A DNA stretch of 64,000 nucleotides from Pusillimonas caeni. Lineage in GTDB: Bacteria; Pseudomonadota; Gammaproteobacteria; Burkholderiales; Burkholderiaceae_B. Position numbers and translations under genes: made by a program. Positions 41,491-52,500 of this stretch are shown piece after piece; within the stretch, counting starts at the first letter, position 1, and the number at the start of each line of letters is the position of its first letter. The DNA lies in assembly GCF_003545815.1 (NCBI RefSeq), contig NZ_PDUW01000004.1, positions 358,340 through 422,339 of the forward strand, given 5' to 3'. Below the pieces are notes generated by a model that ran no database searches, was not told where the DNA came from, and saw only the letters and a list, made by a program, of their open reading frames with translations.

Positions 41491-44265
41491 ATGGGCCACT
41501 ATTTTTCCCGGTTCTTTTTCTTCTGCCTGCTGCTGATCGGCGGCTTCGTCCCGGCGGTTGCGGCACAGGCGCCCGACACATTGCCGGCCGGCATCACCCA
41601 GGGGCCGTCCATCGAGGGCACCACCCAGTACACGCTGCCGAACGGGCTGCGCGTGGTGCTCACACCCGATCCGTCCAAGCCCAACGTCACGGTCAACATG
41701 ACCTATCTGGTCGGCTCCCGCCACGAGAACTACGGCCAGACCGGCATGGCTCACCTGCTCGAGCACATGCTGTTTCGCGGCACGCCGACGCTGCCCAACG
41801 CCCTGGCCGAGTTCTCGCGCCGCGGGTTGCGCGCCAACGGCTCGACCAGCACCGACCGCACCAACTACTACGCCAGCTTCGCCGCCGACCCTGAAACCCT
41901 GGAGTGGTACATACGGTGGCAGGCCGATGCGATGATCAACTCCACCATCTCGCGTGAAGACCTCGACGCCGAGATGACGGTGGTGCGCAACGAAATGGAA
42001 AGCGGCGAGAACAACCCTTTTCAGATCCTGATGCAGAAAATGCAGGCGGCCGCCTTCCAGTGGCACAGCTACGGCAAAAGCACCATCGGCGCGCGCTCCG
42101 ACGTCGAACAAGTCGACATCGAGCAGCTGCGTCAGTTCTACAAGCTGCACTACCAGCCCGACAACGCCGTGCTCATCATCTCGGGGCAGTTCGAAACCGA
42201 CGCGGTGCTGAACGTCATCGCCGACGCATTCAAGGACATCCCCCGGCCCAAGCGCACGCTGCCGCGCGAATACACAGTGGAGCCCGTCCAGGACGGCGAG
42301 CGCCTGGTCACCCTGCGCCGCCAGGGCGGCAGTCCTTTCGTGGCCTCGATGTTCCATATCCCGGCGCTGGGCGACCCCGATTTCACCCTGCTTGATCTGG
42401 GCGTCGACATGCTCAGCGACACGCCTTCCGGGCGTCTGTACCAGACTCTGGTCACCCAGAAGCTGGGCGCCAGCGTCTTCGGCTTTGCCCGCCCCATGGC
42501 CCAGCCCGGATACGCCCTGTTCGGCGTCCAGCTCGAACCGGGCATGGACGCCCGCAAGGCGCTGGACGCGCTGGACGAGTCGCTTGGCAGCTTGAAGGAC
42601 AAGCCTTTCGTCGAAGAACAGCTGAAGCGCATCAAGAACAAATGGATGACCGGCTGGAACCAGATCTACGCCGACCCGGTCAGCCTGACCGATGCCTTGT
42701 CCGACGCCGCGGGCGCCGGCGACTGGCGGCTGTTCTTCCTGCGGCGCGATCAGGTCGAGAATGCGACGCTCGATTCCGTACAGACCGCCACCGAGAAATA
42801 CCTCGTTCCCAGCAACCGCACCGACGGCATGTATCTGCCCACGGCCAAGCCCGTCAGAGCCCCGCTGCCCAAGCCGGTCGACCTGAGCGCCCTGCTGCAG
42901 GACTACGCCGGCAAGGACGCCCCCGAATCGGTCGAGGCCTTCGACCCCTCTCCCGCGTCGATAGACGCCGCCACCTTGCGCGAGCCGCTGGATCTGCCCA
43001 ACGGCACGGTCCAGCTGGCGCTGCTGCCCAAGGCCACGCGCGGCGATCGCGTCCAGGCCACGCTGCTCGTGCAGTTCGCCGACGCAGAGAAACTGAAGGG
43101 CAAGCGCTCGGTCGCCCAGATCACCGCCGACATGCTCGAGCGCGGCACCGACGAACTATCGCGCCAGCAGATCCAGGACCGTTTCGACGCCTTGCAGGCC
43201 GAGGTCGGCTTCAATGGCAGCGCCGGAAATCTCTCGGTCCACATGACCACCATCGGCGAGAACCTGCCCGCGCTGATCGAGGCGGTGCTCGATGTCGTGC
43301 GCCACGCCAGCTTTCCGGCCGAACAGCTGGCCGAGTATCAGCGCCAGGCTTCGGCCTCCATACAAAGCAGCATGGACGACCCCATGTCGCTGGCTTCCCA
43401 GGCCATCTCGCGGCACGGCAACCCCTGGCCGCGCGACGACGTGCGCTACGTGCCCACCTTCGAAGAAAGCCTTCAGGACATCGCTTCCATCAGCCGGCCC
43501 GATCTGGTGCGCTTCCACGAAGAGTTCTATGGCGCCGGCACCATCCGCTTCTCGGCGGTAGGCTCCTTCGAGCCGGACGCAGTGCGCGACGCGTTGGCCA
43601 AGGGACTGAGCGGCTGGCGCAAGGCGCCCGCCTACGCACGCGTCGACAACCCCTTCCAACCGGTTCCTCCGGAAGATTTCGACATCGACACGCCGGACAA
43701 GGCCAACGCCTTCTATCTTGCATCTCAGCCCATCAAGATCCAGGACACCGACGCACGCTTTCCGGCGCTGTATCTGGCCAACTACCTGCTGGGCGCTTCC
43801 GAGACATCGCGCCTGTGGAACCGCGTCCGCGTGCAGGACGGCCTGTCGTACAACGTGCGCAGCCAATTCGACGCCTCGTCGTACGAGCCCTCGGGCAGCT
43901 GGGACATCTACGCCATCTTCGCGCCCGAAAACAGCGACCGCCTGCGCACCGCCGTTCAGGACGAAGTGGAAAAAGTGCTGAAAGAAGGCTTTACCGAGCA
44001 AGAGGTCAAGGACGGCGTCGACGCCCTGCTGAAGCTGCGCCGCCTGGCCCGCACCCGGGACGGCGTCCTGGCGTCGGCCTGGATCAATTATCTGCAGCTG
44101 GACCGCTCTTTCGAATGGTCCCAAGATATGGATGACGCCCTTGCGGCCCTGACTGCGGACCAGGTCAATGAAGCGATGCGGTCGGTGCTGAAGCCCGAGA
44201 ACTTCAGCGCTGCTCTCGCCGCCGACGCCGATAAACGGCACAAGAACGATAACGGCGGTTCTTGA
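41491..44265 (+). CDS. Periplasmic M16 metallopeptidase with two domains
   Basis: The 924-residue protein has a signal peptide (FFFFCLLLIGGFVPAVAAQ) and two M16 halves. The first half has the inverted zinc motif HLLEH (residues 88-92) with a distal glutamate in VRNEMESG. The second half (from about residue 490) has no HxxEH and should be the inactive partner that closes the chamber. This is the pitrilysin/insulinase family of zinc peptidases, which degrade small peptides held inside a clamshell. It is longer than the one-domain processing peptidases. It stands alone between the MoxR pair and the TonB-receptor operon. Confidence 0.92.
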   Translation: MGHYFSRFFFFCLLLIGGFVPAVAAQAPDTLPAGITQGPSIEGTTQYTLPNGLRVVLTPDPSKPNVTVNMTYLVGSRHENYGQTGMAHLLEHMLFRGTPTLPNALAEFSRRGLRANGSTSTDRTNYYASFAADPETLEWYIRWQADAMINSTISREDLDAEMTVVRNEMESGENNPFQILMQKMQAAAFQWHSYGKSTIGARSDVEQVDIEQLRQFYKLHYQPDNAVLIISGQFETDAVLNVIADAFKDIPRPKRTLPREYTVEPVQDGERLVTLRRQGGSPFVASMFHIPALGDPDFTLLDLGVDMLSDTPSGRLYQTLVTQKLGASVFGFARPMAQPGYALFGVQLEPGMDARKALDALDESLGSLKDKPFVEEQLKRIKNKWMTGWNQIYADPVSLTDALSDAAGAGDWRLFFLRRDQVENATLDSVQTATEKYLVPSNRTDGMYLPTAKPVRAPLPKPVDLSALLQDYAGKDAPESVEAFDPSPASIDAATLREPLDLPNGTVQLALLPKATRGDRVQATLLVQFADAEKLKGKRSVAQITADMLERGTDELSRQQIQDRFDALQAEVGFNGSAGNLSVHMTTIGENLPALIEAVLDVVRHASFPAEQLAEYQRQASASIQSSMDDPMSLASQAISRHGNPWPRDDVRYVPTFEESLQDIASISRPDLVRFHEEFYGAGTIRFSAVGSFEPDAVRDALAKGLSGWRKAPAYARVDNPFQPVPPEDFDIDTPDKANAFYLASQPIKIQDTDARFPALYLANYLLGASETSRLWNRVRVQDGLSYNVRSQFDASSYEPSGSWDIYAIFAPENSDRLRTAVQDEVEKVLKEGFTEQEVKDGVDALLKLRRLARTRDGVLASAWINYLQLDRSFEWSQDMDDALAALTADQVNEAMRSVLKPENFSAALAADADKRHKNDNGGS

Positions 44266-44306
44266 GCCCATCGGTCCGCAGACCGACTCCCTCCCTCAGC
44301 CCGACC

Positions 44307-44331
44307 ACGTCCCGGCCCCGCGCCGGGACGT
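44307..44331 (+). terminator. Hairpin after the M16 gene
   Basis: A 9-bp perfect stem ACGTCCCGG/CCGGGACGT with a seven-base loop lies 41 bases after the stop. The tail is only moderately T-rich. Confidence 0.55.
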
Positions 44332-44430
44332 TGGTTATATACATTCGAATACAGCGCGCTCATTTTCTGTTACGATACCGCGCATCGGCCTATGGGGATA
44401 TCAGCCTGACCATCCCTTGAACACAGCACT

Positions 44431-44461
44431 TCGGGGCGGGTTTTGCTCGGCCCGATTTTTT
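44431..44461 (+). terminator. Terminator-like hairpin with U6 just before the TonB-receptor gene
   Basis: TCGGG/CCCGA (with one internal mismatch extension) is followed by six T. It lies seven bases before the putative ModE site and 45 bases before the receptor ATG. It can insulate the operon or act as an attenuator. Confidence 0.6.
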
Positions 44462-44467
44462 ACCTTT

Positions 44468-44491
44468 CGCTATATACAATTAAACATAACG
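44468..44491 (+). promoter_or_regulatory. Putative ModE operator
   Basis: CGCTATATA-N6-AACATAACG. The E. coli ModE operator, as I recall it, reads CGNTATATA-N6-TATATAACG. The left arm here matches 9 of 9, the right arm 7 of 9, and the six-base spacer is exact. It stands 14 bases before the start codon of the TonB-dependent receptor, where a bound repressor would block expression. Confidence 0.6.
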
Positions 44492-44505
44492 GTTGAGGGA
44501 GAACC

Positions 44506-46524
44506 ATGAATCAGAAGAAGAACGCGGGCTATCCAGCGTCGATGCTTGCCGCGGTGCTGCTGGGCGCATATTCCGCCCTGCCGGCTGCGCAGCCCGCGCT
44601 GGCGGCGGACAATGTCTTCCGGCTGGGCAGCATCGTCGTCAAAGGGCCGCAGTCGGCCACGCTGGATGACGAACAGGTGATGACCAGCACTCAAATCGAG
44701 CGCTACGATCTGAATACGGTGGGCGAGGCGGTCAAGACCCTTCCCGGGGTCAGCGTCTCGCGCAACAGCCGCAATGAAGAGATGGTGTATCTGCGCGGCT
44801 TCGACGCACGCCAGGTTCCGGTCTTCCTGGACGGCATTCCCCTGTACGTTCCGTACGACGGCTATGTGGATTTCGGCCGCTTCACCACCTTCGACCTGTC
44901 GCAGATCCGCGTCGCCAAGGGCGCGGCCTCTTTGCTGTACGGGCCCAACATCATGGGCGGCGCCATCAATCTGGTCACGCGCAAACCTTCGAAGGAATTC
45001 GAAGGCGACGTGCGCATCGGCTACGCCACGGGCAGCGAACGCAAGGCGGCGCTGAACGTCGGCACCAACCAGGGCCTGTGGTATCTGCAGGCCGGCGCCT
45101 CGTGGCTGGACGCCGACAGCTTTCCGCTGGGCCGCGGCTTCCATGACTACCGCCAGCCCGCACCCACCGACACCGGCAAGTATCGCGAAAACGCCTACCG
45201 CAGCGACAAGAAGTATTCCGTCAAGCTGGGCCTGACGCCCAACGCCACCGACGAATACGCCATCGGCTACGTCAACCAGCAAGGCGAAAAGGGCAATCCG
45301 GCCTATACCGGCGAACTGAACAACAGCCGCTTCTGGCAATGGCCTTACTGGGACAAGGAAAGCCTGTATTTCATCAGCAGCACGGACATCGACCGGGAGC
45401 ACACGGTCAAGTTCCGCATCTACCATGACAAATACAAGAACCGCCTGGAGTTCTTCAGCGACAGCACCTACACCAGGCCTCATGCGCGCAACCTGCCCAG
45501 CCTGTACGACGATGAAACCTACGGCGCCTCGATGGAGCTGGTCAGCCGGGCCTTCCGCAATCACGAGCTGCACCTGGCCCTGCACTACAAGGACGATCGC
45601 CACAACGAAAGCGAGGAAGGCAGCGACAACCCCACGCAGAAGTACCGCGACGTCACCAAATCTGCGGCCTTCGAAGACCTGATCGACCTGTCCGATTCCT
45701 GGCACATGCGCGTGGGCGCCAGCTACGAGCAGCGCGAGGCGCGCGAGGTGTACTTCTGGCCCACGGGCAAGACGCACGCCACCAACGGCCTGGCCGAAAT
45801 CATGTACGACCTGACGCCCGGCTCGCAGCTGTTTGCCAGCCTGGCTTACAAGACCCGCTTCCCGACCATCAAGGACCGCTACTCGGCGCGCTTCGGCAGC
45901 GCCCAGCCCAACCCCGACCTGCAGCCCGAAAAGGCCCAGCACATGGAAGTGGGCTATCGCGGCGCACCGTGGTCGGGCGGAAGCTTCGAGGTGACGCTGT
46001 TCCAGAGCAATATCCGCAACCTGATCCAGAATGCAGTGCTGCCGCTGTCGGAAGCACAATGCGGCGACAACAACGACGAGCTCTGCAACCAGGCGCAGAA
46101 CATCGGCAAAGCCAGGCATCGCGGCCTGGAAATCGGCTTGCAGCAAGAAATTACGCGCCAGTGGCGCGCGGGCCTGGCCTATACCTACCTGGACCGCAAG
46201 AACCTCAGCGACGAATCCGTGCGCCTCACCGATACGCCGCGCCATCGCCTCTTTGCCCACGTCAGCTGGAAACCCAATGCACAGTGGGAAGTCCTGGGTA
46301 CGCTCGAGGCCGAATCGGGCCGCTACGTGAGCTACAGTAATGCCGAACCCTACAAGAAGCTGGCCGGTTTCGGCATCTGGGGGCTCACGGGCATCTGGAC
46401 GCCGCGCAGCGATATCTCTCTGGAGGCCGGCGTACGCAATCTGACCGATCGCAGCTATGAGCTGGCCGACGGCTATCCCATGCCCGGACGCGTCTGGTTC
46501 GCCAACGCCATGTATCGTTTCTAA
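44506..46524 (+). CDS. TonB-dependent outer-membrane receptor
   Basis: The 672-residue protein has a signal peptide (cut near ALAADN). The plug domain carries MTSTQIERYDLNTVGEAVKTLPGVSVSRN, VYLRGFDARQVPVFLDGIPLYVPYDG and GPNIMGGAINLVTRKP. The 22-strand barrel ends in VWFANAMYRF with the terminal phenylalanine. One extracellular loop has a likely disulphide (QCGDNNDELCNQ, near residue 520). It imports a scarce ligand with TonB energy. The operon partners (DUF2478, FecB/MolA-type protein, FecCD permease) and the ModE-like site point to a molybdenum or tungsten complex; an iron siderophore is the alternative. It starts after a GAGGGAG ribosome site. Confidence 0.92.
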   Translation: MNQKKNAGYPASMLAAVLLGAYSALPAAQPALAADNVFRLGSIVVKGPQSATLDDEQVMTSTQIERYDLNTVGEAVKTLPGVSVSRNSRNEEMVYLRGFDARQVPVFLDGIPLYVPYDGYVDFGRFTTFDLSQIRVAKGAASLLYGPNIMGGAINLVTRKPSKEFEGDVRIGYATGSERKAALNVGTNQGLWYLQAGASWLDADSFPLGRGFHDYRQPAPTDTGKYRENAYRSDKKYSVKLGLTPNATDEYAIGYVNQQGEKGNPAYTGELNNSRFWQWPYWDKESLYFISSTDIDREHTVKFRIYHDKYKNRLEFFSDSTYTRPHARNLPSLYDDETYGASMELVSRAFRNHELHLALHYKDDRHNESEEGSDNPTQKYRDVTKSAAFEDLIDLSDSWHMRVGASYEQREAREVYFWPTGKTHATNGLAEIMYDLTPGSQLFASLAYKTRFPTIKDRYSARFGSAQPNPDLQPEKAQHMEVGYRGAPWSGGSFEVTLFQSNIRNLIQNAVLPLSEAQCGDNNDELCNQAQNIGKARHRGLEIGLQQEITRQWRAGLAYTYLDRKNLSDESVRLTDTPRHRLFAHVSWKPNAQWEVLGTLEAESGRYVSYSNAEPYKKLAGFGIWGLTGIWTPRSDISLEAGVRNLTDRSYELADGYPMPGRVWFANAMYRF

Positions 46525-46543
46525 CCTGGACTTGGAGTAAATC

Positions 46544-47095
46544 ATGGACGACACCGACGAGACCATCGCCGTCGCGGCCATCGTGCACGAAGGCAAGGGC
46601 AGCGCCGACGGACCCTTGCTCGAGTTCGTGCAGCGCGTGCAATCGCAGGGCCGCGTAGTGCGCGGGCTGGTCCCGGGCCCGCAAAGCGATCCGCACGATT
46701 GCGCCACGCGCACCGTGCGCGACCTGGAAGCAGGCACCGTCTATCCCATCGGCCAGAGCCTGGGCAAAGAATCGAAGGCCTGCTGCCTTGATCCCGGAGC
46801 CTTGCTCAAGGCGGGCGTCGTCCTGCGGCGCGCGATCGAGACCGGAGCCGACCTAGTGGTCGTGAACCGCTTCGGCATCCTGGAGGCCGACGGCGACGGG
46901 TTCAGCGCCGAAATGCTCGAACTGATGACCCGGGGCTATGCAGTGCTGACGGTGGTGTCGCCGCCTTATCTGGAAGCCTGGCGGGAATTCACCGGCGGCA
47001 TGGCGACTGAACTTCCACCCGACCCCGACGAGATCCTGACATGGTTCAATGCCACGCGCCGCAACGCGTCTGCGGCAGAAGACGGCCGTCGATGA
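46544..47095 (+). CDS. DUF2478 protein
   Basis: The 183-residue cytoplasmic protein starts with a P-loop-like strand region (IAVAAIVHEGKGSADGPLLEFV). It contains ESKACCLDPGALLKAGVVLRRAIETGADLVVVNRFGILEADGDGF (about residues 75-120), the family core. DUF2478 genes are often found beside molybdate transport or molybdoenzyme genes, which supports a link of this operon to molybdenum; that association is from memory. The glycine-rich P-loop seems degenerate, and two adjacent cysteines stand in the core. It follows the receptor gene after 19 bases and overlaps the binding-protein gene as ATGA. Confidence 0.8.
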   Translation: MDDTDETIAVAAIVHEGKGSADGPLLEFVQRVQSQGRVVRGLVPGPQSDPHDCATRTVRDLEAGTVYPIGQSLGKESKACCLDPGALLKAGVVLRRAIETGADLVVVNRFGILEADGDGFSAEMLELMTRGYAVLTVVSPPYLEAWREFTGGMATELPPDPDEILTWFNATRRNASAAEDGRR

Positions 47096-48129
47096 ACCGC
47101 AGGCGGCTGCTCCAGTCGTTCGCGCTGGCGCCCCTCGCCTGGTCGACTAGGGCGCTGGCCTCGACCGGCGAACTGTTCAGTGCATTCGGCCCCGGCCCCG
47201 GCCGCGAGCCGACTCAACGGGTTTATGCGGCCGGACCGCCCGCCTCGATTCTGGTCTATTGCCTGGCGCCGGAAAAGATGCTGGGCTGGCCGTATCAGTT
47301 GAGCCCGGCCGCCCTGGCCATGCTGCCTGCCGCACAGCGCAATCTTCCCATGGTCGGCCGGCTGTCCGGACGCGGCAGCACCATGGGCCGGGAGCGCCTC
47401 ATCGCCATGCGCCCCGACCTGATTCTGGATGTGGGCACGGTCAACGACAATTACCTCGGCGCCGCCGAGCAGGTCGCCGCCCAGACCGGCATACGCTACA
47501 TATTGATGGCCGGCGATCTGAAAGATTCGCCGGAGCAGCTGCGCGCCGCCGGCGAAATGCTGGGCGTCCAGGCGCGCGCCGAGCTTCTTGCGATCCGGGC
47601 GCAGTCTATCCTGGACAAGGCCGCACAGGCACGCGGGCGATCAGGACGCGGCACGCCTCCCTCGGTATACCTGGCCCGCTCGGCCGATGGGCTCGAGACC
47701 GGACTGGCGGGCTCCATACACGATCAGGCCTTTACCATGGCGGGCGCGCGGAATGTGGCCTACACGCCGGCGTCTACCGGCGTGGGCCGCGTCTCGATGG
47801 AACAGCTTCTGGCCTGGGACCCCGACTACATCTTCACGCAGACCCCCGCCTTCGTTCAGCATGCGCGCCGATCGCCGCTGTGGAGACAGTTGCGCGCCGT
47901 CAAAGAGCAGCGTCTCGTGCTGACGCCGATGCTGCCCTTTGGCTGGGTCGATGTCCCGCCCGGCATCAACCGCCTGCTGGGGTTAAACTGGCTGATCGAC
48001 ATTTTCGACACCGGCCGGCCTTCAGCGCAAACCGACGACTTCATCGTGGATTTCTTTCGCGTGTTCTACCGTATCGACGCCCCCGCCGACCTGCTGGCCA
48101 GCGCGCGCAACGCGCAGCACGGCCCATGA
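47092..48129 (+). CDS. Periplasmic metal-binding ABC component (FecB/MolA-type)
   Basis: The 345-residue class III binding protein begins MNRRRLLQSFALAPLAWSTRALA, a signal with three arginines that may use either Tat or Sec. The first lobe has RVYAAGPPASILVYCLAPEKMLGWPYQL and RPDLILDVGTVNDNY; the second has VYLARSADGLETGLAGSIHDQAF and ISWDPD-like LLAWDPDYIF. The related Haemophilus MolA binds molybdate and tungstate although it belongs to this siderophore-type family. I infer a similar ligand here, but sequence alone does not decide. It overlaps both neighbours as ATGA. Confidence 0.85.
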   Translation: MNRRRLLQSFALAPLAWSTRALASTGELFSAFGPGPGREPTQRVYAAGPPASILVYCLAPEKMLGWPYQLSPAALAMLPAAQRNLPMVGRLSGRGSTMGRERLIAMRPDLILDVGTVNDNYLGAAEQVAAQTGIRYILMAGDLKDSPEQLRAAGEMLGVQARAELLAIRAQSILDKAAQARGRSGRGTPPSVYLARSADGLETGLAGSIHDQAFTMAGARNVAYTPASTGVGRVSMEQLLAWDPDYIFTQTPAFVQHARRSPLWRQLRAVKEQRLVLTPMLPFGWVDVPPGINRLLGLNWLIDIFDTGRPSAQTDDFIVDFFRVFYRIDAPADLLASARNAQHGP

Positions 48130-49148
48130 TGCTGCAATCGCTGCGTCTACGCATCGTATGGACGCCCCTGATCCTGCTGCTGCTGGCCGCCGCGGCGACC
48201 GGCATCGTGGCGGGCCAGTATCCCATGACGCTGTCCGACATCATGTGGACACTGCTGCGCGGCATGGGGCTGTCGGACCGGGCGGCCGACAATGCCGCCA
48301 CCCTGGACGCCGTGATCTGGAACCTGCGCATTCCGCGCGCCGTGGCGGGCGCCCTGGTGGGCGCATCGCTGGCCGCGGCCGGCGCCACCTACCAGGGCAT
48401 GTTCCGCAATCCCCTGGTGTCGCCGGATATTCTGGGGGTATCTGCCGGAGCCGGCCTGGGCGCCACGGCGGGCATCTTCATGGGGCTGTCCATGATTCTG
48501 GTCCAGGCCATGGCATTCCTGGGCGGGCTGGCGGCGGTGGCCTGCGTCTACTTCATCTCCCTGTCGGTGCGGCGGCACGATGCCATTCTGGTCCTGGTGC
48601 TGGCGGGCGTTGCGGTGGGCACTTTGCTGGGCGCGGGCATATCGCTGCTGAAGATACTGGCCGACCCCTACACGCAGCTACCCTCCATCACCTTCTGGCT
48701 GCTGGGCGGACTGAACACCATCACGCGCGCGGACATTCCCTACATTCTGCCCTGCCTCGCCATCGGACTGGTCCCCATGGTGCTGATGCGCTGGCGGGTG
48801 AACCTGCTCAGCCTCAGCGATGACGAAGCGCAATCGCTGGGCATCAATACCTTGCGCACGCGCGTCGTGTTCATTGCGGCGGCCACGCTCATGACGTCGG
48901 GATCGGTCGCCTTCACCGGCATCATCGGCTGGGTCGGGCTGGTCATTCCCCACGTGGCGCGCCTGTTGGTGGGGCCTGATTTCTCGCGCCTGCTGCCCGC
49001 CTCGGCCCTGCTGGGCGCCGTGTTCCTGATCTTCACCGATACCTTGGCGCGCACCGTGATCAGCATCGAACTGCCGCTGGGCGTATTGACCGCCCTGGTC
49101 GGCGCGCCTTTCTTCCTGATGCTGCTGGCGCGCGGAAGCCGCTCGTAG
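48126..49148 (+). CDS. FecCD/MolB-type ABC permease
   Basis: The 340-residue inner-membrane permease has about ten helices. Family blocks are NLRIPRAVAGALVGASLAAAGATYQGMFRNPLVSPDILGVSAGAG (about residues 72-116), FWLLGGLNTITRADI (about 193-207), the coupling loop GLVIPHVARLLVG (about 270-282) and ELPLGVLTALVGAPFFLMLLARG at the end. It is probably a homodimer, since only one permease gene is present. No ATPase gene follows: the next gene, dnaJ, is on the other strand. The start overlaps the binding-protein stop as ATGA. Confidence 0.92.
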   Translation: MMLQSLRLRIVWTPLILLLLAAAATGIVAGQYPMTLSDIMWTLLRGMGLSDRAADNAATLDAVIWNLRIPRAVAGALVGASLAAAGATYQGMFRNPLVSPDILGVSAGAGLGATAGIFMGLSMILVQAMAFLGGLAAVACVYFISLSVRRHDAILVLVLAGVAVGTLLGAGISLLKILADPYTQLPSITFWLLGGLNTITRADIPYILPCLAIGLVPMVLMRWRVNLLSLSDDEAQSLGINTLRTRVVFIAAATLMTSGSVAFTGIIGWVGLVIPHVARLLVGPDFSRLLPASALLGAVFLIFTDTLARTVISIELPLGVLTALVGAPFFLMLLARGSRS

Positions 49149-49150
49149 CA

Positions 49151-49202
49151 AAACGCGGGCGCCGGGTCGAAACCCGGCGCCCGCGCCTGGCCTTGCCAGG
49201 CC
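49151..49202. terminator. Tandem hairpins between convergent permease and dnaJ genes
   Basis: A 14-bp perfect stem (49155-49168 with 49173-49186) is followed on the minus strand by TTTT and should end dnaJ transcripts. A second 7-bp stem GCCTGGC/GCCAGGC lies at 49186-49202. Confidence 0.75.
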
Positions 49203-49225
49203 ATGTCGGCCCGGCCGTCCATCGT

Positions 49226-50338
49226 TCAACTGAAGAAGTTCTTGACCCTATCGGTCCAGGATTCGCTCTTGGGCGAATGCTTTTCGCCGCCCTGGGACAG
49301 CGAGGCCTCGAACTGGCGCAGCAGCTTCTTCTGGTCGTCGGTAAGCCGAACCGGCGTCTCGACCGCGATATGGCAGTACAAGTCGCCGGGATAGCTGGAG
49401 CGCACGCCGCGCACTCCCTTGCCGCGCAGGCGGAAGGTCTTGCCGGTCTGCGTGCCTTCGGGAATGGTGATCTCGCCCTTGCCGTTCAGCGTCGGCACTT
49501 CGATATCGCCGCCCAGGGCCGCTTTGGTAAACGGGATGGTGAGCTCGCAGTGCAGGTCTTCGCCGTCGCGCTGGAAGATCGCATGGGGCTTGATGTGGAT
49601 CTCGACGTACAGGTCGCCCGGAGGCCCGCCGTTGACGCCCGGCTCGCCGTTGCCCGACGAGCGGATGCGCATGCCGTCGTCGATCCCGGCGGGAATCTTG
49701 ACCTGCAGGGTCTTGTTCTTGCGGATGCGGCCCACGCCGTCGCAGGCCGTGCAGGGGTCGGTGATTTCCTTGCCCGTGCCATGGCAGGTGGGGCAGGTCT
49801 GCTGCACGCTGAAAAAGCCCTGCTGCATGCGCACCGCGCCGCTGCCGCCGCAAGTGTGGCAGGTCTGGGGCTGCGTGCCCGGCTTGGCGCCCGAGCCATG
49901 GCAGGTTTCACAGTTTTCCCAGCTGGGCACCCGAATCTCGGTATCGAAGCCGGCCGCAGCCTGCTCCAGGGTGATGTCGAGCGCATATTTCAGGTCGGCG
50001 CCGCGATACACTTGCGGCCCGCCGCCGCGCCGGCCCGCGCCGAAGATCTCGCCGAAAATGTCGCCGAAGGCGTCGGCGAAGCCCGCGCCGCCCATGCCGC
50101 CGGCCGCGTTCGGATCCACGCCCGCATGGCCGAAGCGATCATAGGCCGCGCGCTTTTCCTGGTCGCCAAGTATCTCGTAGGCCTCCTTGGCTTCCTTGAA
50201 GCGCTCTTCCGCCTCTTTGTTGCCGGGATTGCGGTCGGGATGATATTTCATCGCCAGCTTGCGGTAGGCTTTCTTGAGTTCGTCGTCGGACGCGTTTTTT
50301 CCAACGCCCAGCACTTCGTAATAATCGCGTTTTGACAT
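49226..50338 (-). CDS. dnaJ: Chaperone DnaJ (Hsp40)
   Basis: This co-chaperone stimulates DnaK ATPase activity and delivers substrates. The 370-residue protein has the J domain with the HPD motif in YHPDRNPGN (about residues 31-39), then a Gly-rich region (about 75-115) with [14 protein letters not shown]. The zinc-binding domain has four CxxCxGxG repeats ([32 protein letters not shown]). The two C-terminal beta-barrel domains and dimer helix follow. It is transcribed after dnaK with a 116-base gap of hairpin-rich sequence. Confidence 0.98.
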   Translation of the reverse strand: MSKRDYYEVLGVGKNASDDELKKAYRKLAMKYHPDRNPGNKEAEERFKEAKEAYEILGDQEKRAAYDRFGHAGVDPNAAGGMGGAGFADAFGDIFGEIFGAGRRGGGPQVYRGADLKYALDITLEQAAAGFDTEIRVPSWENCETCHGSGAKPGTQPQTCHTCGGSGAVRMQQGFFSVQQTCPTCHGTGKEITDPCTACDGVGRIRKNKTLQVKIPAGIDDGMRIRSSGNGEPGVNGGPPGDLYVEIHIKPHAIFQRDGEDLHCELTIPFTKAALGGDIEVPTLNGKGEITIPEGTQTGKTFRLRGKGVRGVRSSYPGDLYCHIAVETPVRLTDDQKKLLRQFEASLSQGGEKHSPKSESWTDRVKNFFS

Positions 50339-50380
50339 AATCCGTGGCGTTCGCGACGCCTATCATCGAAAAACAACAAT

Positions 50381-50414
50381 GCCCGGCCTCCGGCCGGAGC
50401 CCGCATCGACGGGC
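50381..50414 (-). other. GC-rich hairpins between dnaK and dnaJ
   Basis: A 12-bp palindrome CTCCGGCCGGAG (50388-50399) and a 5-bp stem GCCCG/CGGGC (50399-50414) lie between dnaK and dnaJ. A U-rich stretch (TTGTTGTTTTT) follows on the minus strand, so partial termination that lowers dnaJ relative to dnaK is possible. Confidence 0.4.
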
Positions 50415-50454
50415 CCCGGCGCCAGAGGGCCGGGCCTTGAACGGCTAGGACCGA

Positions 50455-52380
<1,926 letters not shown>

Positions 52381-52433
52381 AATCTATAACCCTGAAAATG
52401 GAATCTGGAATGTTGAAACTCGGGATGATTTCA

Positions 52434-52462
52434 ATATTGGGGCGGTTCGCCCGGTTTTCAAG
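52434..52462 (-). promoter_or_regulatory. Sigma-32 heat-shock promoter of dnaK
   Basis: On the minus strand CTTGAAA (52462-52456) and CCCCAATAT (52442-52434) are separated by 13 bases, close to the sigma-32 consensus CTTGAAA-N13-CCCCATNT. It lies 54 bases before the dnaK start. Confidence 0.8.
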
Positions 52463-52500
52463 CCGCGCAAGCGGCGCCGTCCGGAACGCGCCCCGCCGTC

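Noticed and set aside
44340..44505. Cobalamin or molybdenum-cofactor riboswitch before the TonB receptor
   Set aside because: No B12-box-like sequence and no conserved molybdenum-cofactor motif core could be found. A ModE-type DNA site fits better.
44470..46737. A 755-codon open frame on the minus strand over the TonB receptor
   Set aside because: The plus strand has a complete signal peptide, plug and barrel. The minus frame has no start context or motif and would cross the operon promoter.
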